Shown here: in pieces, positions 47,085 through 58,272 of the stretch
Position numbering within the stretch: position 1 is the first letter of the stretch
Layout: every line of letters begins with the position of its first letter
DNA from: Timema cristinae
Lineage: Eukaryota > Arthropoda > Insecta > Phasmatodea > Timematidae
Assembly: GCA_039000515.1 (NCBI GenBank)
Contig: JBCFYV010000024.1
Span: forward strand, 17,332,041 to 17,396,040
DNA: 64,000 nucleotides
Direction: 5' to 3'
Program-made: the position numbers and the translations under genes
Notes under the pieces: model-generated
Databases searched by the model: none
What the model was told of the DNA's origin: nothing
What the model saw: only the letters and a program-made list of their open reading frames with translations

Positions 47085-47570
47085 TTAGATTTACCCCTTT
47101 TCCTCTTTTAATATAGTTTACACTTTTTTTTATTTACCCTCTTTAGATTTAAAAAAATGGATTATTTAATTTTTACCCTTTATGCACGTTTACTTTTTCA
47201 CCCTAAAATATTTCTCCGGTGATAAGCCACGCAATTAATGTGAAAAGGCGTAGTAAGTTAAAAATTGGTAAAAAAAAAGGCCAAAAAGGGCCAAATGGGG
47301 TCAAAAGTAAGTCTAAACAAACACGGCAATAAGACCAAAAGTGGAAAAATGTCCAAAAAGAACCAAAATGTCGAAAAGGGCACGATTATTGAAAAAAAAT
47401 TTAACGAAAACAAAATTTAAATTTAATCAAAATAAAAAAGCGGCAAAAGGGCCAAAAAGGAGTAAAAGGAAAAAAAGGGTAAAGAAGTTAGGCTAAGCAG
47501 GGTCAAAAGTGTAAACTAGGTTGATAAGGTAACAGAGGGTAAAAAGCATAAACGGGGTGGAAAATTTAAA
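47085..47570. repeat. Pyrimidine-rich block facing purine-rich block
   Basis: 47085-47215 on the plus strand is rich in TTTACCCTTT-like words. 47255-47570 is rich in AAAAGGG and GGGTAAA. The two are approximately inverted and together could fold or form triplex-type structure. Degenerate low-complexity DNA, no genes. Confidence 0.7.
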
Positions 47571-48202
47571 AAAAAATCATTTCGATTGGATTTGATTACA
47601 ACACTTTAACAACCAATTATGTATGTTGTGACACTTTTATTTCATTTTTTTTGTAATAACATCAAGAGGCGATAGTTTAAAGTTGTATGTGTGTAGAGAA
47701 GTTATGACTTAATCTTAAAAAAAAATGTCAGCTTTTAAAACATCTTCAGAGTGTATCTCAATTTAGGCATTTTATCACAAGCTAATAAAAACTAAGGATT
47801 AATTTTTAAACATAATTTAAAATTGTTACTATTCTCTGTAGTTAATTTTGTTTACTAAAAATAACAAAGCTACTTTATAGATTTCCTTTTCAAAGAACGG
47901 TTACACCAGCTAATACATATATTAAACTACAATGGTTAGTAGTCCCATTCTAAATTAAGGTAGGAGAAAAATGATGTGGACATTATTTGAACATTATCAA
48001 ATAAAAGCCTGAAATGTATACAAACTTTATCCCTGATATGAAATGTGGTATCGGGTAGGAGAGGCAACCCTCCACACTCCACCCCTTGGCATAGTTTTAC
48101 ATAATTCTTATTTACGAGTATATTATTTGTGAACCTGAAATTTATTATGTGGTGGTATTGTGGTTATTACTTGCCATTTACCAAACGAAGAATTATTCCT
48201 CC
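47571..48202. other. AT-rich non-coding DNA
   Basis: Nothing recognised. Confidence 0.4.
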
Positions 48203-48455
48203 CTGCTTCGGTGGCCGTATGGTCTAACGCGCTACTCTCGCAGTAGACTAGTCTGCCTGTGTTGGACAGATCACGGTTCAGATCTCAGTCGGGTGTAATG
48301 AGGATGGTTTTTCCAAAACTGTTTTACATTCTTCTTCCCAGCTAATGCGGGTACACTTCCTCTAAATATAACCTTCCTAATCTCTAAAACCAATAGCGTG
48401 ATTTTTACATAAGCATATATAGATCCGAACGGATAGTAAAACGCAGCAATTTATA
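48203..48455 (+). repeat. SINE-2 copy, full length
   Basis: Head CTGCTTCGGTGGCCGTATGG with A box, B-box region CACGGTTCAGATCTCAG, body GGTTTTTCCAAAACTG and AGCTAATGCGGGTACACTTC, tail ATCCGAACGGATAGTAAAAC. Here too the tail stem has changed on both sides (ATCCGAACGGAT). Confidence 0.92.
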
Positions 48456-48634
48456 ATGCTATTCCTCAATGGCCATTTTTGTAACCGCCTCTAAAAAAAG
48501 TGTACTGTACGCCCCTGATCCTATTACAATATAAGGTGTGAGGAAAAACACAAACATTACTGTAAACGCGTATTTCCTTGTCTTGCTAATAAAATGTCTG
48601 CAGCGATGAAAGAGTAAGCCTCTCAAGGCAATGC

Positions 48635-48795
48635 ACTTAGTCGCTGTTGACAGGAACCAGAAACATATGAGTATGAATCCTTATAGGGTGCAATGAGGGG
48701 TCATTTTTACATAGCTATATGATTTTTCAATCATATAGTCATACTATTGCGGGTGCATTTCCTCTCAAATATCTGCCTAATCCTTAACCCATGAA
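48635..48795 (+). repeat. Degenerate SINE-2 copy
   Basis: GAGGGGTCATTTTTACATAG, TATTGCGGGTGCATTTCCTC and CTGCCTAATCCTTAACCCAT follow the family order. Head and tail eroded. Confidence 0.55.
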
Positions 48796-49059
48796 TAAGC
48801 CGTTACCTTTAGTGTTGAACACGCACACAAAATAAGCAGTATTTACTTTTATTATTTTACAAACTGGTTTGACGAAACAAAATATAAGTGCTAAGATGGG
48901 TTTTTTAAACCCGTCATCTATAAAAGATAAAAACAAAAACAATGGCTTGCCAAAACGCGTTAAGGAAGAGGGGCAGTGGGCGGGGTCACGACAACCTTGC
49001 CGCTCGTCAGCTTGATTTATTCGTGTCCCACTTGTGAACTTCCTGATGATGATGCTCAC

Positions 49060-49156
49060 CTGTTGGGCCAAGGCCCCCTCCCCCTCTCCGTCATTACAAC
49101 ACGTCCTCGTCAAACGCCACCTTCACAACTTCAAGTTCGGCCGAGAAGTGGACAGG
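49060..49156 (-). CDS. Possible coding exon, unknown protein
   Basis: The minus strand has AATTAG|CC as a possible acceptor and CAACAG|GTGAGC as a strong donor, enclosing 97 bp of GC-richer DNA. One frame is open from the acceptor, directly after an in-frame TAG, and reads PVHFSAELEVVKVAFDEDVL then stop at 49094. This reads like genuine protein sequence, but the stop inside means it would be the last coding exon with a spliced 3'UTR, or a chance frame. No family recognised. Confidence 0.2.
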
Positions 49157-49213
49157 CTAATTGGGCAGTTGTTGCACAGGAATAGTTTTCTAATCAAATG
49201 AATTGATAGCCGG

Positions 49214-49437
49214 AAATAGTCTAATTTGCATAAGAAGGTCCTTATAGAAAATACAATGTTTTGAGGGGTCAACAATAACATTTTGCTATTATTAATATTA
49301 TTATAGGTGTTTATAATATCTAGCAAGAATTACAGATATAGCTCGCATAGCTTGACGCATGAATACATAAATGTAATAACTACTTTCAAGTAAGCTAGTA
49401 ACGTTAGTAGCTGTCATCTAAAACCCTTCCTACAACA
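49214..49437 (+). mobile_element. MITE-A copy
   Basis: 5' end GTCTAATTTGCATAAGAAGG, then CCTTATAGAAAATAC, GGGTCAACAATAACATTTTG. Core GCATAGCTTGACGCATGAAT and 3' end AAAACCCTTCCTACAAC. Confidence 0.8.
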
Positions 49438-49561
49438 ATAAAAAAAATATGTCCCTTTCCTTGCCGGTTTATTTATATTTAACTCCTTAATAATACAGTT
49501 TTCTTTAAACATTTAGGAGCCCCTAATATATAGATAGTAGGCATATTGTGAGAACACATGA

Positions 49562-50110
49562 CCCATCACACAATTTAACGAGCGGTCAGCCCTCCTGCCT
49601 CGAGTTTCTAATTGGGTTTCTACCGACCAAGTAAACAACCCCCACGTGTCTAACCTTAGTATACTCATGGATAGTGTCCACAGTTCCAAACTACCACCCA
49701 TGGGAGAATCCAGGAGAGCAACGGAACCAGGAATTAGAGAAAAGTCCCCACACCCACCTACAAACCAAAGACCACAAACGTTGAACCCAAGTACTGCCTC
49801 AAATCCTGTTCTGCTCCGCGACCGGAAGAACGAAGATACCGGTTTAAGTCCTAATGAGCTCCTTCAAGGTCAAACCTTGCCACGACCAGGAGACTGGCCC
49901 GCTCCTGGACAAGCGTCAGCGGTATATGAGGGAACAGTCCCTGGACAGGTGAAGAACCGGGGAGAATGGCTCAGTGAATTTAGAGAACAGCTACGGCACC
50001 AGGACTGCTACTTGAAGAGAAAACGGGACAAGGGATCTTCTACTCAATTCCCTCAGATGGAGACGATCGTTACACTCCATCCACCCCCGGCCCTACTCCC
50101 GTCTCAATGA
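49562..50110 (+). pseudogene. Retroelement pol-like open frame (integrase end?)
   Basis: Open for 549 bp with balanced base composition, unlike the A/T-rich flanks; the first ATG is at 49667. It has a proline-rich first part. At about 49838-49897 comes TGLSPNELLQGQTLPRPGDW, which resembles the conserved T-G-x-S-P-x-E-L-x-x-G-R-x-L-R-T-P stretch near the end of gypsy-type integrase cores, with the usual R residues changed. A basic tail (LKRKRDKG) follows. No reverse transcriptase, RNase H or catalytic DDE part, and no clear LTR pair, were found. If the match is right it is a relic. Alternatives are a host exon or another repeat. The motif resemblance is my reading, not a search result. Confidence 0.35.
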
Positions 50111-50436
50111 CCAAATCGCGGGGAACAGTTTTTGTCATCTCCAACTTACCGTGTTGACAACAGTCGATGCAACAGAAGCGAAGAAGTATTTCTCCGCGAA
50201 ATCATTCTTTAAAAGAGGAGAAAACCTCTTAAATGGATAAACCCCTTTTCCTTAATGAAATGTATAGATAGTTATGTTTTGTCTTTGTTTGTAATCGAAA
50301 TGTATTATAGTTTATATTTTGATTGATAATGTGTAACAAAGTGCATAGAATAAAGATGGGAGAATAAGGAAATCTGAGGGGGGAAAAAACCTTTTTATAG
50401 AGCAAGAACATCTTCTTACTTCAGCATTCCGCCAGG

Positions 50437-50513
50437 GTTGCGCCGCTTTTGGCCACGTCCCTGGTGCTACAAATCCCTCCTGTCAGGGTCGCACCGCGTC
50501 CCTGGAAATCCCT
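50437..50513. repeat. GC-rich imperfect duplication with CCAGGG/CCCTGG hairpins
   Basis: Two units, CCAGGGTTGCGCCGC...CGTCCCTGG and CAGGGTCGCACCGCGTCCCTGG split by AAATCCCT. Each is capable of a hairpin. It lies about 330 bp after the pol-like frame. Confidence 0.7.
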
Positions 50514-51387
50514 ACGCGATACGCACATCCCCTCACGATTAGCCAACCAAACACAAAACAAAACAGCAAATAATAACAACTTGAAGCAAGACTATCCTCA
50601 CTTTGTCTAACATCTGTTCCTGGTTGTATTATTTACCAACGTCACGTGATATTCTTGGGGTAACGTTAAATGCTATTTGGATTCTACGTGGTTGGAATGG
50701 GTTAGCTAGATTTGGAATATAAGCTAAGACGATGCCGTTTCTAGACATTATAACGGAGAAAAAAATAAGAATATATACGGGCATGCGAGATATACAGATG
50801 AATTATTCAATTACAGAAAAATTATGTATGTATATAGGTCTTTAAAACTATAATTATGATAGGTGTAGACCCGGTGGTAGCAAATAAATGTACGCGTGTA
50901 CAACGAGAAGACTGAAGAATTGTAGAATAAAAGCCCCCAATGTATCAATGCTAAAGATAATATTTCACAAAGTCTTACTATTACAATAAATTTCGGCAAC
51001 ATAAACGAGGTATTTACTAAGAAAAAAAGCGTAGTAAAGACAGCTAAACCACCAATCAAACAAAGAATAATATGGTTTAATGAATTTCTTTACAGCAAGA
51101 ACACATTCCTGAACATATAAAATACTACTTAAACCTGTTGGAGGGCTAAGCAATATAATACACCGGCATCAGAGCTAGGCCATTTTACACTGCCACTATT
51201 TTACCACATATTATAATGACAAGTAAAACAGGTTGAAGGGTCAAGCAGCACTATTACTGCAAAACCAATAAAACTATCAAGTTTTATTAATAAAATGTGC
51301 AGCAAAATTTAATGTTAAATATTATTCAACAAAATTCAGTTTGATTGTCACAAGAGTTATTTGAAAGGTGTTTTTTTGTTTGTTTTT
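50514..51387. other. Non-coding DNA
   Basis: Nothing recognised. Minus frames at 50.8-51.15 kb have no domain. Confidence 0.4.
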
Positions 51388-51606
51388 TGCGCAGCGCCTA
51401 ATTACACGTTAGGGCTATCCGCATATGTACACTAATGGAGTAGGGGTGGTAAAGAAAGGTATAATTTAGAGGAAATGTACTCGCATGAGTAAAAGAATAG
51501 AGGAAAATAATTAGTGAAGAAACACCCTCAGTACACTCGATAGCATTATCTCACAGTCAATTCTTTATATTGAAAGTTTGACGCTTTAGATTCCATAGCC
51601 ACCAGC
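51388..51606 (-). repeat. SINE-2 copy, degenerate
   Basis: Tail GCGCCTAATTACACG, body TTTAGAGGAAATGTACTCGC, ACACCCTCAGTACACTCG and head CATAGCCACCAGC, minus orientation. The B box is lost. Confidence 0.75.
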
Positions 51607-53629
51607 AGTGTTTCAACTAGTATGTCCTCTTTTGCTCAACCAGTCTATTCAATTATCTTGATAATACTTAGATAATACATCGAAAAAATTATTATTTAGA
51701 TTTATTTTTTAATAGAGAAGTATCTTGGTAAAAAAAAAGGTCAAATATAATTATCTTGGCGATAGGCCATTTTCAAAACAAATAAATCTGCGAAAATTAC
51801 AAATAAATGAGTAAATATACAATATACGATAGGGCCTACTATTTGTCCAGCAAATTTTTATTTGACTTGATATAATAGTATTGAAAAAATTAGTGCTGCT
51901 GATTATGGTAATAATAGTTACTATTATATCATCATCATCATCATCATCAATTTAATTTAATAATATTTAGTATTTATTTATATTATTATTACTATTATCA
52001 CCTGCATTACTATAATAAAGGAAATTGAAACATTATTTTCTTATTATTGTCCTGGTTGTGAAAGGTAAAGTTAGTTAGTTAGTTACCATCGCTTCCAAAA
52101 CTTAGAGCCGCAGTGTTATTTTAAGGGGTCCACGAATTCACAGAGCTCACAATTCATTTAAAAAAAAAAAACCTGATTAGCTACTGACAACATCTTCGTT
52201 CTAAGTACCGACAAATTGTCTGATAAGGCTCTAAATCACTTAATGTGGAACAAGATTTAAGATGGAACTGTCATTGATTCAACAGGATTCATCTTTGTAA
52301 ACAAATAAACTTTATCGGCCATCTTACTAAACAACTTAGAAGGGATATATACAACCATTGACTAATTTTGTCTCTCAAAACATTCTTCTATCCTTGAAAT
52401 GTATTTTGTTGATAAATAAAGTGGTGTGCAATTTTAGGTGCTTAGTAACAGTTTACGAGTTCATGCACTCGTTTGCTCTTGAGTAGGCTTACCATTAAAG
52501 GTGCCCAAAGAGCAAATATGACCATGTAAGAGTCCTCGAAATTTTTTCAAGTTATAAGGGGTTTGCGCACTTTAAGTGTTTGTGAATCATTGGGGTATTT
52601 TAATTCTAAACCCGTCAGATTAAAAAAGATCAACATTTGTAAGGGCATTAAAAAGGTTGTTAAAGGTGGCATTCCCCCTAGAGATATTTTATATCGTATA
52701 GTAATAGAAGTAATACATATTTTTCATGCAGAAACTTAGATTAATAAATCCTACTATTTAGTCTTATATGTGACAATAATAATCATAGAATCACTATTGA
52801 TGCAAACACATATTGTGACATCAAACGGTCCCACAAATTTCTGATCTTTTGACAGCGTGAGATATTTCGTGTGGATTTGGAATAATTCAAGCAAATGTAC
52901 CACATCTCACAGGATTAGGAGCCTTGATTTCAGACACCCGGGTTTAATTCTGTCGTTTCGAATTCCGGATTTTACCCTCCAATATGATTTTATGTTTTCT
53001 TCGGATAAAATAATGTTGTAGTTTGTTAAAATTCACTCTTCTCATCCTGAGTATTGTTAAATAGTTTCAAATCATTGATAACCAGTAGTAGCATTATAAC
53101 GTTCAAAAGAAATAAAAGCTGTACCAAATAAAATGTACTTTCACGCATAAGCGTCTAAACTCAAAGTAAAGTGAAGTCGATTCATAAGCCCAGTCGATAG
53201 CGCATTTTATTACAAAGCCAAGCCAAGCGTGTTCAATTCCTGGACAGAAACACTTATAATTAGAGTAATTGGGTCTTTCCATCTAAACATAATATATCAA
53301 CGGCCAGTCGGAGAAGGGTTTGTTGTGTTTTTCTAGAGTTGGTTTGTGTGCAGCATGCTGATGTAATCAGTTACTTCGGTTAAGTGCACATTAATAGTTA
53401 AAATAGTTGGAACATCCGTTTGCAGCCGTGTTTTGGAGGTGTGTGTGTGTTGCTAAAAAGCTTATTTTGTAGAACCTACTTGATTGCCGAATTGTGGAAT
53501 TCGTTAGAACGCCTTTAAAAGCTCTTAAGGTCAGCGGTGAAAATAGGAAGACACTCTCTGGTTTACAGACCGCGTCCCAACGCAGACTTTCTGCATATTT
53601 CTGGCGAAAACCGGAAGAAGCGCATTACA
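51607..53629. other. Non-coding; (ATC)n microsatellite
   Basis: (ATC)6-7 at about 51930-51949. B-box-like words near 52940 and 53230 (CCCGGGTTTAATTC; GTTCAATTCC) may be SINE relics, but the rest of an element is missing. Confidence 0.4.
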
Positions 53630-53885
53630 TCAAAGCGTGTGCGTGAGTGAGATAAAAAGTGTGTAATAGTGTGTATGTGTAAGAGTGATTGTATAAAAAT
53701 GCAAGAGTGTGTGAAAGTGAGAGAAAATATTGTGTGAAATTGAGAGTTCTAAGAGTTTGTGAGAGAATAGTGAGTGAGAGAGAGAGAGAGAAGTATGTGA
53801 GTGATAGTGAGTGAGCAAGAAGTGAGCAAGAGTGAGCGTGTGTGAGTTAATGAGAGTGAGAGAGTGTATGAGAAAGAGAAGGTGA
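53630..53885. repeat. GTGAGAGT-rich simple repeat
   Basis: Degenerate mixture of GTGTGAGAG, GTGAGTGAG and AGAGAGAG words over about 250 bp. The Ser/His/Leu-rich open frame on the minus strand is a by-product. Confidence 0.9.
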
Positions 53886-54007
53886 GATATCATTCAACAT
53901 GATTTATGCGATCGCCTAAATATATTGTTCGATTATCAAGAGTGAGTTTAATACCCCAGTGATTCAGGTATACACTAACATGGCGTAATAATAAGTAATA
54001 ATGCAAA

Positions 54008-54258
54008 ACCTGCTTCGGTGGCTGCAAGGTCTAAGGTGTCACTCTCACAATATAATAGACTGCCGATGACAGGGAGATTGAGGTTAGAGTCCCGGCCGAA
54101 TTTGCTGAGGGTGGTGTTTTTCCTAAATGGTGTTCCATTCTCTCCACACAAATGCAGGTACGCTTCATCTAAATCCAACATTCTTAATCCATAACACTCT
54201 GCCGTAATTAGTGCATATGCGTACCTAAACAGTTAGTAAGAAGCAGTGCTAAAAAAAA
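54008..54258 (+). repeat. SINE-2 copy, full length
   Basis: Head CCTGCTTCGGTGGCTGCAAG, B-box region GGTTAGAGTCCCGGCC, body TTTTTCCTAAATGGTGTTCC, tail TAAACAGTTAGTAAGAAGC and a short A run. Confidence 0.88.
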
Positions 54259-54517
54259 TATGAAAACATGTATGACTAGGTCTCCTGAACACATCTAGCC
54301 ATGTCTAGTTTTTAACCAGTACTTTAGCCATTTTATTGATAATCCAGATTGAGTTGAGGACAACAGGATTTTAACGCGCTCCACTGATGTAGGAATGTGG
54401 GTGAGGCTAGATAGAGGGAGAGAAGAGTGGTCGGTCCAGTTACGAGAGTGGACAAACACACAAGGAGGTACCAATGCATCGAGATATCCCCTTGCAATCA
54501 AAGATATACATATATAG

Positions 54518-54738
54518 CACCAGATATTGTTAACCGTTCGGGTTATACGCTTGTATACTAATTAGGCTAATGTATTTAAGGATGAGAAAGGTTATATGTA
54601 TAGGAAGTGTACCCGAATTTGCGAGGAGGTAGAGTGGAAAAGCCACCGTCAGTACAACCGAGCGAGATTCGAACCTTTCGGCAGTATATTCTAATGAAAG
54701 AGAAGCGCCTTATCTTGCTGCCACCGAAGTGGGTCAAA
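54518..54738 (-). repeat. SINE-2 copy
   Basis: Tail TAACCGTTCGGGTTATACGC, body GAAGTGTACCCGAATTTGCG, B box region CGAGCGAGATTCGAACC and head CTGCCACCGAAGTGGGTC, minus orientation. Confidence 0.88.
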
Positions 54739-54865
54739 GAATTATTCCTTTATTAGAATGCAACTCCATTTGTATTTCACATTACACTTAAAAATGCGTA
54801 CGTGAATGGCGACTGGAATATTATGTCAACAGTCGAATTAAGCATCTGTAATTTATTTTGGAAAT

Positions 54866-55045
54866 CCGGCCTCTCGGTCTAGTGGTTAACATTCTTGGCT
54901 ACCAATCTAGAAGTCCCGGGTTCGATTTCATAGGTATTTATCTCGAATGAGCATTATTCCTATGGTGCCATAGTCTGGTTGATTAGGCTTAAATAAGCTT
55001 AAGACTTCTGCTGGCTCCACATAATTATTATAATTATCATCATCA
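54866..55045 (+). repeat. tRNA-like SINE (separate family) with ATC-type tail
   Basis: Head GGCCTCTCGGTCTAGTGGTT, B box GTCCCGGGTTCGATTTC, and a simple (ATC)/(ATT)-type end at about 55030-55050. It lacks the SINE-1/2 tail. An amino-acceptor stem cannot be closed, so it is not a functional tRNA gene. Confidence 0.55.
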
Positions 55046-55960
55046 CATCATCTCAACGGACCGAAGTACCCACACGTACATGGTGACACAACCTCAAAGA
55101 TAGTTACATATCCCCCACTGTCAGTAGAAGACTAGGAATGGCTAGTACAAACCCTGGTGGCGTACGCTTAAAAATAATAAAAAAAAAACACATAAATGTC
55201 AGAGTGCGTTTCTAAAATGATTTGAAATAATAGTTTGGAGCCAGCATTTGCTTTGAGTAGGAAACGACACTGTGAAAAAAACTTATCATTAGTCTCCTTC
55301 CTGCCACGTTTGTGAATCATGTCGGCACCCGAGTCTTGAGTCAAGTTAAATATCAGCCGACTCTCTGACACTGAGTTGTCAAATAAGAGAATTTACAATT
55401 TTAGCTGGTCCGATTTGAAAAAACTATTTCCACGTCATGAATATCGTAGATAACAGTTTCACAAACTCGTCACTAAAATGATAAATAACAATAATAAATA
55501 ATAAAAATCTTGTACATATTTCAAATGGTTACAATAATGTGTATCATCACACGAAGCATGGTCATGTTTAGATCTATTAATCCCTTAAAGTAGTGACAAA
55601 TATGCTACATTAGAGTCTGAAAAATCTATAAGTCCCACTATAAATAACATTATTAATATAATGTTATGAGTCAATATTTACCAAGTCTTAGCAATGAAAA
55701 TACTGTATATAGATAAAATCATAAGTCTTATTTCTTTCAAAACTTTTATAAGAGGGGATGAGTCAAAAATGAAACTTGTTTTCAACGTATCAAGTCATGC
55801 ACTGCAAAGGCATTCTAATTAATTTGAATAAATATTAATAATATTTAAAATGTATTATTCATACTGTACATGAAGGTTTTTTTTTCCTTAGTGACATCAC
55901 GTATTTTAAAATATTAAATAAGAAACCTCCACTATAATAATTACCAGTTCCTCTGTCCAG
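55046..55960. other. Non-coding DNA
   Basis: Nothing recognised. Confidence 0.4.
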
Positions 55961-55964
55961 CAGG

Positions 55965-56240
55965 AAAATTCTCGAAAGCCAGAAGACCTAAGAAGCTGAA
56001 ATTTTGCAAACAAGTAGCCCCTAACTCAAAAGGGTGCGGGAATATTTGGTGACAGAAAATTCACAAGAGGCCCCCAAAATGGAAAGGGAGGTTCCATTAA
56101 AACAAATTCAAATTTTCTCGAAGGCCAGTAGACCTAAGAAGCTGATAATTTTTAGGTATGTCAGGTTGGTAGCCACTTACCCAAGAGAGTGTAGGAATAT
56201 GTGGTTGCAAAAAATTGCCATGAGGAGGCCCCAAAAATGA
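55965..56240 (+). repeat. Tandemly duplicated, Helitron-like segment
   Basis: Two copies about 146-159 bp apart share TTCTCGAA(A/G)GCCAG, GACCTAAGAAGCTGA, GGAATAT and GAGGCCCC...AAAATG. The wording (CCTAAGAAGCTGAAATTTTG) is reminiscent of arthropod Helitron interiors. No Helitron end was found. Confidence 0.55.
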
Positions 56241-56539
56241 CAAAATACATACAACAAATGTATTTTATAATAAAATCTTCAAATTTAGGAACAGTTTCAC
56301 TTTTGTTGAAGTAAATAAATATGTGATCTATTATAGAGTATTTAATGGAAACCCGCCTCACAGATTTTGAGGGTCCTAAAAAATTATTCCCTTTCACAAT
56401 CTTGTCCAGTAAATGTCAATAAGACACATTACAGATACACGATCAGAAATGAAGCCGTTGGTTTCCAAACGGGTATTAGCCTAGTAAATAAAATAAAACT
56501 AGTCTATTCAAATGAATTATGTAAATACATTTTATTATT

Positions 56540-56769
56540 TATCACCACGTCTCAACAGCCATTCATGTTATACGCATAAGTATTAATTAAGCTAATGGGT
56601 TAGGATTTGGGAAAGTTGAATGTAGAGGAAGTGAATCCACATTTGCGTAGAGGGAAGTGGAAAACAATTTCCCCAATTCACCCGACTGATATTCGAACCT
56701 AGATCTCATACTCAGCAGTAAAGCTCAACACGAAACTAGTGCGTTAGCTAACTACGGCATCGAAGCGGG
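56540..56769 (-). repeat. SINE-2 copy
   Basis: Tail CACCACGTCTCAACAGCC, body AGAGGAAGTGAATCCACATT and TGCGTAGAGGGAAGTGG, B box region GACTGATATTCGAACC, head GGCATCGAAGCGGG, minus orientation. Confidence 0.87.
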
Positions 56770-56903
56770 TAGTAAGCACATTGTGTTTTGAGGTTGTTAA
56801 AGAGCCTGGTCAAAGAAATACAAAATATAAAAAACGATGGTGATGTCTTATTTTGTGTGTGGATAGTTCCCCACACATAAAATAAATATCCATCATTTAT
56901 ATA

Positions 56904-56921
56904 AATATATATATATATATT
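56904..56921. repeat. (TA)n microsatellite
   Basis: About nine TA units. Confidence 0.9.
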
Positions 56922-56954
56922 TTTATTTCGTGGAAAGGAAATTTGTTTAGAAAA

Positions 56955-57082
56955 ACGTGTTAAATTCGATAAAAGTAATCTCCCTACACGCAAGTGAGGG
57001 TACATTTCTAAACTTTACCGCCCTCATCCCACAAAATTAGCCTAATGGGCAAAACTAAAACGGGCATTGCGACACGGCAAAA
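56955..57082 (+). repeat. SINE-2 3' part, degenerate
   Basis: CTCCCTACACGCAAGTGAGG, CTTTACCGCCCTCATCCCAC and an eroded tail AAACGGGCATTGCGACACGG. Confidence 0.65.
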
Positions 57083-57228
57083 AAAATAAAATATTAGTAA
57101 AGTCGTAGAGTAAGGAATAATATGCGCACAAATTCACAGATTTGGAGTAAGTTTAATCAAGACGAATTTGTCTCTTGAAATGAAACTGAACAATCCCTTT
57201 GAGCAGCCGAGTGCGTATGTATATACAC

Positions 57229-57257
57229 ACACAACACACACACACACACACACACAA
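57229..57257. repeat. (CA)n microsatellite
   Basis: ACACACAACACACACAC-type run with one interruption. Confidence 0.9.
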
Positions 57258-57313
57258 CAAAAGTCCCATCACAGACAACCAAAATCACTCAAGTTTGTCT
57301 TAAACCGTATTTC

Positions 57314-57960
57314 ACGGTTCACTTTGGATGATCATCACGGATGAATCATCTAAAGTGAATTCATTTTATGTTTATATCATTGATAGTGAAAGTCGGTTAA
57401 CTTCAAAATGGTGCAGAGTGAAATTGTTTGGCTTGGAATTGATATAATTTGTGAATGTATTTTCTCTCAATGCAGAGAGTTTGTGGAAAAAAAAAAGAAT
57501 AATAAAAATAAATGTTGGTGGATTAAAACCATGGGTAGTTCGACGTCAAAAATTTCCCGTAATGCTTTCACTATCCCTTAAAACTTCATTTTTCTATTTT
57601 TCTGCCTTTTTATTTCAAAGGGCTGGCTGGATGTTTTTTAAGTAATATTCCAATTTTTTTACATATGCTAATCTTTCCATTTGAAACTATTGTTTTGAGT
57701 ACTGATATAATGCACACTCAAAACACACGGTACAAACACGTTTCAATGACTACGGTAAATGAAACACTGCGGTGAGAATAGTTTACAATGTTTTATACCC
57801 GAGGAGTAATCCATAACGGACGAAAGTAGAACCTGATCCTAGCTTGTTCATCGCTCATCCTAGGTGATCACTTTCATGGATTGATTGTTTACAATTTACA
57901 TGGTTCGCTCCTCTTTAATTGTGGACGATTCATCCGCAATGATCATACAAAGTGAACCGT
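57314..57960. mobile_element. TIR element, non-autonomous
   Basis: Arms 57314-57348 and 57926-57960 are inverted with 31 of 35 positions matching (ACGGTTCACTTTGGATGATC... against ACGGTTCACTTTGTATGATC...). The 577 bp between them contains a short frame (57.45-57.65 kb) without a domain. Superfamily and target duplication not determined; similar AAAGTGA words recur near both ends. Confidence 0.75.
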
Positions 57961-58272
57961 ATAAATTCGACGTATGTGCGACACTAGACAGTAGTGACGC
58001 CAAATCTTGCTCTCCCGTTCTTAATTACATGTCTTGTTCAATGCTAGAGCTTTTTTTTTCCACTCCCAAAGGAGGTTGAGCGTTCTATAGTCTGATTTTG
58101 GTCGGAAGAACAGTTTATAGAGGATTCAAACCTATTTCTTTGCAGCCAACATTGATAATATTTGCTACTTATATTATTTGTGTAATTTTAGAGGTATTGG
58201 TAATAGCCATCAAACGTGACAGCTGCATACAACATGACTTGACGTATGGATATATTACAACTGTTTTACAAA

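Noticed and set aside
50205..50240. Bacterial-type terminator (AAGAGG...CCTCTT hairpin)
   Set aside because: The window is eukaryotic; a 6-bp stem is expected by chance and has no T-run in the right place.
53630..53893. Ser/His/Leu-rich minus-strand frame
   Set aside because: It is the translation of a GTGAGAG-type simple repeat.
54868..54950. Possible functional tRNA gene
   Set aside because: Good A and B boxes, but the acceptor stem does not close and a SINE-like simple tail follows.
57240..57258. CRISPR or other spaced-repeat array
   Set aside because: No regularly spaced identical repeats with unique spacers anywhere in the window; only microsatellites and minisatellites.
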